The notes: generated by a model from the sequence alone, not told the origin. 6,072 bases of DNA from Gallionella sp. (GCA_017880945.1 JADGRM010000134.1:1-6072), one strand, 5' to 3'. Counted from the stretch's first letter, positions 1 to 5,104 are shown. Program-made: numbers and translations.

Positions 1-30
1 CCAAAAGGCTTTGCATAGCCATCTGACTAA

Positions 31-49
31 GTTGGCAAACTACGCCAAC
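31..49. repeat. Perfect 6-bp inverted repeat
   Basis: GTTGGC (31-36) and GCCAAC (44-49) are perfect reverse complements around a 7-base loop. No T-run follows on either strand, so it is not an obvious intrinsic terminator. It directly abuts the 23-bp direct repeats and could be part of a protein-binding site. Function unknown. Confidence 0.45.
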
Positions 50-93
50 ATAAGTCATTGGTTAACGGTGACATAAGCCGCTGGTTAAGCCCG
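48..93. repeat. Two imperfect 23-bp direct repeats
   Basis: Copies at 48-70 and 71-93 match at about 16 of 23 positions. The shared blocks are ACATAAG (48-54, 71-77) and TGGTTAA (59-65, 82-88). A TAAGT at 28-32 keeps the same 23-bp phase, so a decayed third copy is possible. Head-to-tail sites about two helical turns apart suit cooperative protein binding, but no gene they would control is visible. Confidence 0.5.
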
Positions 94-131
94 ACTTACG
101 GATTGTTTTACCTTTGAAATGGAAATGGAAT

Positions 132-154
132 AAAAAGAGCCGCAGCAGCGGCTC
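132..154 (-). terminator. Intrinsic terminator of the pnt operon
   Basis: The arms GAGCCGC (137-143) and GCGGCTC (148-154) form a perfect 7-bp GC-rich stem with a 4-base loop. Read on the minus strand it begins 23 nt past the pntB stop codon and is followed by five T (plus-strand A at 132-136), the classic rho-independent layout. On the plus strand the stem is followed by ATTTTCATT, so it may also stop a convergent transcript. Confidence 0.88.
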
Positions 155-176
155 ATTTTCATTGTAAAGATCAAAA

Positions 177-1556
177 TCAGGCGAGCGCTTTGATGATGTC
201 CTCGACCACTTTCTTCGCGTCGCCAAACACCATCATGGTCTTGTCCAAGTAGAACAGGTCATTGTCCAGCCCGGCGTAACCGGTAGCCATACTGCGCTTC
301 ACCACCAGCACGGTGCGCGCCTTGTATGCTTCGAGAATCGGCATGCCGTAGATCGGGCTGGATTTGTCATTCTTGGCGGCAGGGTTCACCACGTCGTTCG
401 CGCCGATCACCAGCACCACGTCGGTGTCGCCGAATTCGTTGTTGATCTCGTCCATTTCAACTACCTGTTCGTAAGGCACTTCCGCCTCGGCCAGCAACAC
501 GTTCATGTGCCCCGGCATACGACCGGCCACCGGATGGATCGCGTAGCGTACCTTCACGCCTTTTTCTGTGAGCAGTTTGGACATTTCGTTGATGGCGTGT
601 TGCGCGCGCGCCACGGCCAGACCATAACCCGGCACGATGATCACGCTGTCGGCATTGCCCATCAGGAATGCCGCATCGTCCGCACTGCCGCTGCGATAGG
701 TCTTCTGCTCCCCGTCACCCTGATCTGCCGCAGCAGCCTCGCCGCCGAAGCCGCCGAGGATCACGCTGAAGAACGAGCGGTTCATCGCCTTGCACATGAT
801 GTAGGACAGGATCGCACCTGAGCTGCCGACCAGCGAACCGGCGATGATCAGCATGTTGTTGTTCAGCGTGAAGCCGATACCCGCCGCAGCCCAACCTGAA
901 TAGGAGTTCAGCATCGATATCACCACCGGCATGTCCGCGCCGCCAATCGGCATGATCAGCAGCACGCCGATCAGCATCGCAATGGCGGTCATGATCAGGA
1001 ACGGTGGCCAGCTCTGCGTGAAGAAGAACGTGATGCCGAAGCCGAGCATCAGCACGCCGAGCAGCAGGTTGAGCCAGTGCTGGCCCGCAAAGCGCAGCGG
1101 CTTGCTGCCCAGCTTGCCGGACAGTTTGCCGAACGCGATGATGGAACCGGTGAAGGTGATCGCACCGACGAACGTGCCGATGAACAATTCGATGCGGTTG
1201 CTGGCGTGCAGGGTCGCACCGATGCCGTAGGCGAGCGGATTATTGAACGCAGCCATCGCGATCAGCACCGCAGCCAGACCGACCAGCGAGTGCATTGCCG
1301 CGACCAGTTCGGGCATCGCAGTCATCTGGATACGCCGGGCGACCAGCGCGCCGATGGCACCACCCGCGGCAATCGCAATCAGGATGTACATCAGGTTGTG
1401 GGTGACAGTGAGGGTGGTCAGCACGGCGATCGCCATGCCGACCATACCGAACATATTCCCGCGCCGTGCCGAAACCGGCGAGCTTAAGCCCTTCAGGGCG
1501 AGAATGAACAAGACCGCAGCGGTCAGATAGGCGAGTGCAACAGAATTTGCCGACAT
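177..1556 (-). CDS. pntB: NAD(P)+ transhydrogenase subunit beta
   Basis: Beta subunit of the proton-translocating transhydrogenase of the inner membrane, which passes hydride from NADH to NADP+ driven by protons re-entering the cell. Its 459 residues match the usual size (about 460). Residues 1-265 are the hydrophobic domain II, with many membrane helices. MPELVAAMHS (81-90) contains H89, equivalent to the proton-channel histidine H91 of E. coli PntB. GGADMP and MLNSYSGWAAA follow at 205-225 (D208 and N217 match D213 and N222). Residues about 290-459 form the NADP(H)-binding domain III: GYGLAVA (310-316), HPVAGRMPGHMNVLLAEA (341-358), VIGAND (383-388), KRS (420-422) and GYAG (426-429). It is last in the operon, 77 bp after pntA2, with its own Shine-Dalgarno TAAGG nine bases before the ATG. 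No key residue is missing. Confidence 0.98.
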   Translation of the reverse strand: MSANSVALAYLTAAVLFILALKGLSSPVSARRGNMFGMVGMAIAVLTTLTVTHNLMYILIAIAAGGAIGALVARRIQMTAMPELVAAMHSLVGLAAVLIAMAAFNNPLAYGIGATLHASNRIELFIGTFVGAITFTGSIIAFGKLSGKLGSKPLRFAGQHWLNLLLGVLMLGFGITFFFTQSWPPFLIMTAIAMLIGVLLIMPIGGADMPVVISMLNSYSGWAAAGIGFTLNNNMLIIAGSLVGSSGAILSYIMCKAMNRSFFSVILGGFGGEAAAADQGDGEQKTYRSGSADDAAFLMGNADSVIIVPGYGLAVARAQHAINEMSKLLTEKGVKVRYAIHPVAGRMPGHMNVLLAEAEVPYEQVVEMDEINNEFGDTDVVLVIGANDVVNPAAKNDKSSPIYGMPILEAYKARTVLVVKRSMATGYAGLDNDLFYLDKTMMVFGDAKKVVEDIIKALA

Positions 1557-1564
1557 TATTTTTT

Positions 1565-1587
1565 TCCTTAACTCTAAAATTCCTTAA
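1565..1587 (-). promoter_or_regulatory. Duplicated Shine-Dalgarno-like element before pntB
   Basis: On the minus strand TTAAGGA occurs twice, at 1587-1581 and 1571-1565, exactly 16 bp apart. The downstream copy lies about 9 bases before the pntB ATG and can serve as the ribosome binding site. The upstream copy is too far to act directly and has no start codon at suitable distance. It could be a ribosome standby site or simply a short duplication. Confidence 0.45.
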
Positions 1588-1591
1588 CGCC

Positions 1592-1636
1592 ACGCAGGTC
1601 GGGCTACGCCCGACATGGTGGGCTTTGCCCGCCCTA
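1592..1636. repeat. REP-like twin-hairpin element between pntA2 and pntB
   Basis: Two similar hairpins lie side by side. The first is GTCGGGC (1598-1604) with GCCCGAC (1608-1614), a perfect 7-bp stem and 3-base loop. The second is GGTGGGC (1617-1623) with GCCCGCC (1627-1633), a 7-bp stem with one G·T pair and the loop TTT. Both share the GGGC-NNN-GCCC core, the look of extragenic palindromic repeats dispersed in proteobacterial genomes. No T-run follows in the minus direction, so it should not terminate the operon. More likely it modulates mRNA stability or the ratio of pntA2 to pntB. Its left border on the minus strand coincides with the TAG stop of pntA2. Membership in a dispersed family is inferred from form and memory, not searched. 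Confidence 0.75.
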
Positions 1637-1927
1637 CTTTTTCTTTTTGAACATATCCAGCATGCGCTGTGTGACGAGAAAGCCGCCGAACACATTCACT
1701 GCTGCAAGCGTCACGGCAATCAGGCCCAGCACCGTGCCAATATCGAGTTTCTCGGGTCCCGCCGCGAGCATCGCACCGACGATGATGATGCCGGAGATGG
1801 CGTTGGTGACCGCCATCAGCGGGGTATGCAAAGCGGGCGTGACGTTCCATACCACGTGATAACCGATAAAGATCGCCAGCACGAATACGGTCAGATTCAG
1901 AACAAATGGATCAACTGCACCAGTCAT
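1634..1927 (-). CDS. pntAB: NAD(P)+ transhydrogenase subunit alpha part 2
   Basis: Small membrane subunit (97 residues) that supplies the alpha-chain helices of domain II of the transhydrogenase. In enterobacteria it is the C-terminal part of a single PntA; here it is a separate gene, as in Rhodospirillum-type enzymes. Three hydrophobic segments are visible at about 8-28 (FVLNLTVFVLAIFIGYHVVW), 37-56 and 62-86. The middle one carries the typical PLMAVTNAISGIIIVGAM (36-53), and the third ends in NVFGGFLVTQRML (78-90). The tail is FKKKK followed at once by TAG, and that TAG is also the edge of the REP-like element, so the exact C-terminus may have been set by that repeat. The start is backed by GGAG seven bases upstream, and pntAA ends only 16 bp upstream, so the two are surely co-transcribed. 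Confidence 0.96.
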   Translation of the reverse strand: MTGAVDPFVLNLTVFVLAIFIGYHVVWNVTPALHTPLMAVTNAISGIIIVGAMLAAGPEKLDIGTVLGLIAVTLAAVNVFGGFLVTQRMLDMFKKKK

Positions 1928-1943
1928 GATTTTTCTCCGTTAA

Positions 1944-3071
1944 TTATTTTGCGGCCGGGGCGAATGCCGCGCCGCCCTTGCACAGCAATGTTCCGGCGAT
2001 GATATCGTCTTCCAGATTGATGTTCATCGCGCCGGTCTTGTCGCACAGCAGATTGAGAAAGTTGAGCAGGTTGCGCGAATAAAACGCGCTGGCATCGGTC
2101 GCCACCAGGCCTGGCAGATTGGCTTCGCCGACGATGGTGACGCCATGCTTGACCACGGTCTTGCCAAGCTCTGACAGCGGGCAGTTGCCTCCCGCTTCGA
2201 CCGCCATATCCACCACCACAGAACCGGGTTTCATCAGCTTCACCGTGTCCTCATGCAACAGCACGGGTGCCGGACGGCCCGGGATCAGCGCGGTGGTGAT
2301 GATGATGTCGGCCTGCCTGGCGCGTTCCGCCACCAGCACGGCCTGTCGCTGCATCCATGAAGCCGGCATCGGGCGCGCATAGCCGCCCACGCCCTTTGCG
2401 ATCTCGCGCTCTTCATCGGTCTCGAACGGCACATCGATGAACTTGGCACCCAGCGATTCGACCTGTTCCTTGGCGGCGGGACGCACGTCGGACGCTTCGA
2501 CTACCGCACCCAGACGCTTGGCCGTGGCGATCGCCTGCAAGCCCGCCACGCCCACACCAAGGATCAGCACGCGCGCGGCTTTCACCGTTCCGGCCGCGGT
2601 CATCAACATCGGCATGAAACGCTGATACAGATTCGCGCCCACGAGCACCGCCTTGTATCCGCCGATGTTGGCCTGCGAGGACAGCACGTCCATCGCCTGC
2701 GCACGCGAAGTGCGCGGCAATTTTTCCATCGCGAAAGCAATGATGCCCTGCTGGGTATAAGCCGCGACCTGTTCGGCCAGATGCGGCGCGAGCAGCCCGA
2801 TCAACACCGTATCGCGCGGCAATTTCGCCAGTTCATCCGCAGTGGGTGCCTTGACCTTCAGCACGATCTGCGACTGTGCATACAAACTGGCTGCATCGAC
2901 CAGAGTCGCGCCCGCCGCCTGAAATTCCGCATCAGGTATATGCGCACCGGTGCCGGCCCCGCTTTGCACCATCACCGTGTGGCCGGATGCCAGCATCTTC
3001 TTCACCGTTTCCGGTGTCGCCGCAACACGAGTTTCGCCTGCGCGCGTCTCCGCAGGAATGCCTATACGCAT
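1944..3071 (-). CDS. pntAA: NAD(P)+ transhydrogenase subunit alpha part 1
   Basis: Soluble cytoplasmic NAD(H)-binding domain I of the transhydrogenase, related to alanine dehydrogenase. Its 375 residues are close to the 384 of the Rhodospirillum enzyme. It opens with MRIGIPAETRAGETRVAATPE-type sequence characteristic of the AlaDh/PNT N-terminal domain. The stretch PRTSRAQAMDVLSSQ (119-133) holds R120, Q125, D128 and S131, matching the RQD-loop residues that position the nicotinamide. The Rossmann fingerprint GVGVAGLQ lies at 172-179, and D195 sits at the end of the next strand, where the adenosine ribose binds. TTALIPGRPAPVL (259-271) and VDMAVEAGGNCPLSE (287-301) are further signatures. First gene of the operon: AGGAG stands six bases before the ATG, and a consensus -10 lies about 95 bp upstream. 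Nothing is degraded. Confidence 0.98.
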   Translation of the reverse strand: MRIGIPAETRAGETRVAATPETVKKMLASGHTVMVQSGAGTGAHIPDAEFQAAGATLVDAASLYAQSQIVLKVKAPTADELAKLPRDTVLIGLLAPHLAEQVAAYTQQGIIAFAMEKLPRTSRAQAMDVLSSQANIGGYKAVLVGANLYQRFMPMLMTAAGTVKAARVLILGVGVAGLQAIATAKRLGAVVEASDVRPAAKEQVESLGAKFIDVPFETDEEREIAKGVGGYARPMPASWMQRQAVLVAERARQADIIITTALIPGRPAPVLLHEDTVKLMKPGSVVVDMAVEAGGNCPLSELGKTVVKHGVTIVGEANLPGLVATDASAFYSRNLLNFLNLLCDKTGAMNINLEDDIIAGTLLCKGGAAFAPAAK

Positions 3072-3101
3072 GAATTTCTCCTAATTTCTTTCGTGGAATT
3101 T

Positions 3102-3135
3102 TTTTGATGCCTGGATTTTGATGCCTGGATTTGGA
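3102..3135. repeat. 14-bp tandem duplication in the pnt leader
   Basis: TTTTGATGCCTGGA occurs twice without a gap (3102-3115 and 3116-3129), followed by TTTGGA (3130-3135) that resembles the ends of a third unit. The array falls in the untranslated leader of pntAA, between the predicted transcription start (about 3160) and the Shine-Dalgarno (3078-3082). The perfect identity suggests a recent slippage duplication or a paired binding site. A regulatory role is only inferred. Confidence 0.8.
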
Positions 3136-3141
3136 TATTGC

Positions 3142-3158
3142 CCAAAACAGATTTTTGG
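3142..3158 (-). promoter_or_regulatory. Inverted repeat at the 5' end of the pnt leader
   Basis: CCAAAA (3142-3147) and TTTTGG (3153-3158) are perfect reverse complements around a 5-base loop. If transcription starts near 3160, this hairpin would be the very first structure in the pnt mRNA. It could protect the 5' end or overlap an operator just downstream of the promoter. Only its form supports this. Confidence 0.4.
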
Positions 3159-3166
3159 CGCGTATG

Positions 3167-3196
3167 ATTATACCTGTACTGCGCTGATAGTGACTA
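3167..3196 (-). promoter_or_regulatory. Sigma-70 promoter for the pnt operon
   Basis: On the minus strand a perfect TATAAT (-10, plus 3172-3167) follows a TAGTCA (-35, plus 3196-3191, four of six matches to TTGACA) with an 18-bp spacer. It would give a start near 3160 and a leader of about 90 nt. It is the best promoter match in the space upstream of pntAA. Confidence 0.65.
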
Positions 3197-3210
3197 TGTA
3201 ACCTGCATCC

Positions 3211-3229
3211 AACCTGAAAAGTTCAGGTT
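3211..3229 (-). terminator. Hairpin downstream of the two-gene cassette
   Basis: AACCTGAA (3211-3218) and TTCAGGTT (3222-3229) form a perfect 8-bp stem with the loop AAG. It lies 31 bp past the stop of the 3261-3668 gene and just upstream of the pnt promoter, where a terminator is expected. On the minus strand no T-run follows; the T-rich flank (TCATTATT) is on the plus side. It may therefore be a weak terminator, an mRNA end protected after processing, or an operator upstream of pnt. Confidence 0.45.
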
Positions 3230-3260
3230 TCATTATTACCCATTCTCGACCATCCAGCAA

Positions 3261-3668
3261 TCAGGAAAACCAGCGCAGGAAGGCTGCAGAGCCCAGGGCG
3301 ACAACCCCGATTGCGAACGAAAGGCGCCAGACAAGAAGCTGCTTGTTCGGGGCCCATCCCGAATGCAACTTTACATAGGTGACAGCTACAATAAATCCAA
3401 CGAGGGCGCAGATTATCTTGACCAGCAGCGCATCCACCGCTATGCCATGAATATCCGGCAGATGGCCTTCAAAATAAAAAGTTGTAATGCCGAACAGCGA
3501 TCCACTGGCCGCTTGCACTGCCCAAGCCATGGCCAAGAGCAATGCAAGCCGGTGCTGAACCGCCGCATTGCCACGGACGAGCCAAAGGGCCGATGCGGCA
3601 GTGCCTACCACGGTTACAGCACCAAAGTTATGTATTACCTGGATGAGTGCATAAATAAGATTCTGCAC
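3261..3668 (-). CDS. Four-helix membrane protein, function unknown
   Basis: Integral inner-membrane protein of 135 residues that I do not recognise by name. Four hydrophobic segments are visible at about 4-31, 39-61, 76-98 and 111-132, with arginine or lysine between them. Histidines H13 (in helix 1, IHNFG), H39, H69, H74 and H102 sit within or at the ends of helices, an arrangement seen in small heme- or copper-related membrane proteins such as CopD-like families; that likeness is loose. The start is GTG (3668-3666), as no ATG lies in frame between it and the upstream stop, and its ribosome site is weak (TGCGGA). It begins 11 bp after the stop of the exported protein gene, so the two are one transcription unit, with translation probably coupled. 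Coding is supported by the clean hydrophobic pattern; function is open. Confidence 0.85.
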   Translation of the reverse strand: MQNLIYALIQVIHNFGAVTVVGTAASALWLVRGNAAVQHRLALLLAMAWAVQAASGSLFGITTFYFEGHLPDIHGIAVDALLVKIICALVGFIVAVTYVKLHSGWAPNKQLLVWRLSFAIGVVALGSAAFLRWFS

Positions 3669-3679
3669 GTCCGCAATAA

Positions 3680-4036
3680 TTATTTAACCGTGGCTGTCAC
3701 AGAACCCTGCACTCCGGTCATGGCATGGCTGGACGTCGCCTCTTTCACCACGATGGTATGTTTGCCGGGCGACAGTTTCGGCAATTCCATGCTGCATGGG
3801 CAATGGCTGACATCACGGAAAACGATAGGAGCCTGATCATCGACATAAATATGGACGTGATTACCATTGGGACCCAAACGGACGTTGAAATCCAGTTTAT
3901 TCCCGGTGGCACTCTGCAGGACCGCATTGTCTGCCGGTGAGGTGATGGTGATCGAACCTGCGGAATCGGCTGCCCAAACCGAACCAGTTAAAGCAACCAA
4001 GGCTAAACCAATGAACAAATTCTTGAACTGTTTCAT
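3680..4036 (-). CDS. Small exported His/Cys/Met-rich beta protein
   Basis: Predicted periplasmic protein of 118 residues. Residues 1-22 are a clear signal peptide (KQFKN, hydrophobic core LFIGLALVALTGSV, cleavage after VWA). The mature part, about 96 residues, looks like one immunoglobulin-like beta-sandwich: it begins ITITSPADNAVLQS, and SPGKHTIVVKEA (89-100) is a typical edge-strand turn. It loosely resembles the small DUF4399-type periplasmic proteins, an impression only. Potential metal ligands are dense: HVH (60-62), SHCPCSM (77-83), H93 and SHAM (103-106). Copper or another soft metal is therefore a reasonable inference, not shown. AGGAG lies six bases before the ATG and a promoter with an extended -10 lies upstream. 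It is the first gene of a pair with the four-helix membrane protein, suggesting that the two act together at the membrane's outer face. Confidence 0.88.
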   Translation of the reverse strand: MKQFKNLFIGLALVALTGSVWAADSAGSITITSPADNAVLQSATGNKLDFNVRLGPNGNHVHIYVDDQAPIVFRDVSHCPCSMELPKLSPGKHTIVVKEATSSHAMTGVQGSVTATVK

Positions 4037-4098
4037 GAAAATCTCCTTAACTAAAATAGATTGGAATAAACACGAGTAATATAGTCAACTACGGGAGC

Positions 4099-4128
4099 AA
4101 ATTAGCATCCTTTCCGCAAGAAAGTCAA
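4099..4128 (-). promoter_or_regulatory. Promoter of the two-gene cassette
   Basis: On the minus strand TTGACT (-35, plus 4128-4123, five of six) is followed after 18 bp by TAATTT (-10, plus 4104-4099). TGC immediately before it matches the extended -10 TGn element. Transcription would start near 4092, giving a leader of about 56 nt. A second TTGACT at plus 4088-4083, exactly 40 bp downstream, has no good -10 and is probably coincidental. Confidence 0.6.
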
Positions 4129-4184
4129 GCCGCTTTCGTGATACTTTGTAGCGAATTTAGCCAATAAATAAAGCTTTGGGAGTG

Positions 4185-4200
4185 TAATGAGGATTCATTA
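4185..4200. repeat. Short palindrome TAATGA-N4-TCATTA
   Basis: TAATGA (4185-4190) and TCATTA (4195-4200) are perfect reverse complements with a 4-base spacer. It lies in the gap, some 60 bp behind the promoter of the cassette. It could be an operator, but with 6-bp AT-rich arms chance is also plausible. Confidence 0.3.
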
Positions 4201-4357
4201 ACTCAGATACCGGCAACCATAATGAATGGGGAGTTACTGACATGGCCATGCGCCAATCCCATCCGGAGGCAATACGCTATCGCCAGACCAAATTCACTGT
4301 CAGGACGAGAACCAGTAATTTCTGTCGATGTATGGAGGCTGCCCGGGTACGCTATCC

Positions 4358-4376
4358 GGTTGTCAGGATGACAGCC
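4358..4376 (-). repeat. Hairpin downstream of the Cache gene
   Basis: GGTTGTCA (4358-4365) pairs with TGACAGCC (4369-4376) over 8 positions with one G·T, around a 3-base loop. It lies about 115 bp past the stop of the Cache-domain gene. No T-run follows on the minus strand, so termination by this element is only a weak possibility. No better terminator is visible nearer that gene. Confidence 0.3.
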
Positions 4377-4490
4377 ACACTGGTCGCCACTACGACCCAA
4401 GCGGTCTTCACATTAGTGTCATATGTAAAGGCAGCAACCAGTGTATGAAGCTCCCGTGACCTGCCATCCGCCAGCCATCCCTTGATACGA

Positions 4491-4946
4491 TTAGCGCTTG
4501 TAAATTCCCGCGCAGACGATGTCATCACCAGTCTTTTCGCAATAGGCTTCTTTCGGCAATGCCTTTCTGGTTGTCGGATCGGTGAATTTGTAATCCTGCC
4601 AGAACTTGCCTTTGCTCTTGGCCAATTCCACACGTTCCTTGACGAATTCCTTGCCATCCGGATCCTTCATCTCGATCAGATCTTTGCCGACCATCTTGTT
4701 GTTTGCGCCATGTGCCATCACCTTGCCCGTCATGTCGTAGACGACTGCATAGAGGTCGCGATCATTGTATTTGGGATCCTTGGCCGTAATTTCCGCCAGC
4801 GTTTTGGCTCGATTCGTTTTAAGAGCCGCTACTGCTTTCACTACCATGGCTTCGGCTTCTTTTTTTGTGGCAAATTGTTCCTTTGCGAAAGATGACACCG
4901 ATAGAAAGAACGCGAGAATTGATACCCACAGAATTGCACTTTTCAT
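4491..4946 (-). CDS. Secreted stand-alone Cache-domain protein
   Basis: Periplasmic protein of 151 residues. Residues 1-21 are a signal peptide (MKSAILW start, hydrophobic core, SSFA cleavage). A helical stretch (24-55) leads into a single Cache sensor domain: DLYAVVYDMTGKVMAHG (64-80), N82/N83, VGKDLIEMKDPDGKEFV (86-102), KGKFWQDYKFTDPTT (112-126) and the closing IVCAGIYK (143-150). C136 and C145 may form a disulfide. Cache domains usually form the ligand-binding part of chemoreceptors and histidine kinases, sensing small molecules such as organic acids. Here the domain has no membrane anchor and no signalling module, so it probably acts as a free binding protein; ligand and partner are unknown. 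AGGGGA stands seven bases before the ATG. The gene is divergent from mutL and apparently monocistronic. Confidence 0.9.
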   Translation of the reverse strand: MKSAILWVSILAFFLSVSSFAKEQFATKKEAEAMVVKAVAALKTNRAKTLAEITAKDPKYNDRDLYAVVYDMTGKVMAHGANNKMVGKDLIEMKDPDGKEFVKERVELAKSKGKFWQDYKFTDPTTRKALPKEAYCEKTGDDIVCAGIYKR

Positions 4947-4972
4947 AACCTTTTCCCCTAAAGTTTACTTCC

Positions 4973-5003
4973 CCGGCTGATTGCCGGTGTTTACAATAAC
5001 ACC
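4973..5003 (-). promoter_or_regulatory. Two adjoining inverted repeats before the Cache gene
   Basis: GGTGTT (4986-4991) and AACACC (4998-5003) are perfect reverse complements around TACAAT. Overlapping them by two bases are CCGGC (4973-4977) and GCCGG (4983-4987) around TGATT. The first overlaps the predicted -10 box and has the form of a repressor operator. The second would form a hairpin at the very start of the mRNA. Both lie 27-57 bp upstream of the ATG. Confidence 0.45.
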
Positions 5004-5021
5004 CTTCACAACTTTTTTGAA
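4993..5021 (-). promoter_or_regulatory. Possible promoter of the Cache gene
   Basis: On the minus strand TTCAAA (-35, plus 5021-5016) and TATTGT (-10, plus 4998-4993) are each four of six matches to consensus and are 17 bp apart. Transcription would start near 4986. The match is moderate, but spacing and position fit, and the -10 lies inside the inverted repeat described above. Confidence 0.4.
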
Positions 5022-5068
5022 ACATTCATCCTATACATCGCGCCGCAAAGAGATTGCGGCTTCTCCGC

Positions 5069-5074
5069 TATAAT
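5069..5074 (+). promoter_or_regulatory. -10 box of the mutL promoter
   Basis: A perfect TATAAT lies 30 bp before the mutL ATG, giving a start near 5081 and a leader of only about 24 nt. At the expected -35 position (5046-5051) I see only CAAAGA, a poor match, so the promoter may be weak or need an activator. The leader itself has no clear Shine-Dalgarno. Confidence 0.5.
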
Positions 5075-5104
5075 TCCGCCTCATATTAACGCTGCTCCTA
5101 TCCC

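Larger units (their letters stand above)
1..131. other. Left-edge region with no firm gene
   Basis: I find no convincing gene here. One plus-strand frame is open from base 2 to a TAA at 74-76 and could be the last 24 codons of a gene entering from the left, but its peptide is not recognisable. On the minus strand an ATG at 58-56 opens a frame that runs off the left edge without a stop. It has no Shine-Dalgarno sequence, so I do not call it. The stretch lies beyond the pntB terminator and carries a direct repeat and an inverted repeat, listed separately. It may be regulatory DNA of a neighbouring gene outside the window. Confidence 0.4.
4129..4490. other. Gap without a trustworthy gene
   Basis: I cannot support a gene in this stretch. 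On the plus strand an ATG at 4242 is preceded by GGGGAG at 8 bp and opens 68 codons to 4448; the peptide is Arg/Thr-rich and unrecognisable. A second ATG at 4222 opens 49 codons in another frame. On the minus strand, just past the Cache gene, one frame ends at 4352 in a membrane-helix-like peptide (VKTAWVVVATSVAVILTTG), which may be the remnant of a lost gene. A short palindrome (4185-4200) and a hairpin (4358-4376) are also present. Confidence 0.4.

Noticed and set aside
48..93. Possible CRISPR repeats
   Set aside because: The two units are directly adjacent with no spacer, and only about 16 of 23 bases agree.
31..98. Possible integron attC site
   Set aside because: GTTAAC-like words and inverted arms are present, but the ordered core sites and the long imperfect stem of an attC are not, and no integrase or cassette gene is visible.
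507..1530. Several open frames of about 95-140 codons on the plus strand opposite pntB
   Set aside because: They lie fully antisense to an unmistakable pntB, have compositions rich in Arg, His and Ala as expected from antisense of a GC-rich gene, and match no family I know.
1535..2002. A 155-codon plus-strand frame across the pntA2-pntB junction
   Set aside because: It is antisense to pntA2 and runs through the REP-like repeat; the peptide has no recognisable fold, signal or motif.
3363..3836. A 157-codon plus-strand frame across the cassette
   Set aside because: The minus strand here has a clear signal-peptide protein and a clean four-helix protein with good ribosome site and promoter; the plus frame has no such features.
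4083..4128. Two TTGACT boxes 40 bp apart read as tandem promoters
   Set aside because: Only the one at 4128-4123 has a -10 box at proper distance; the other has none better than chance.
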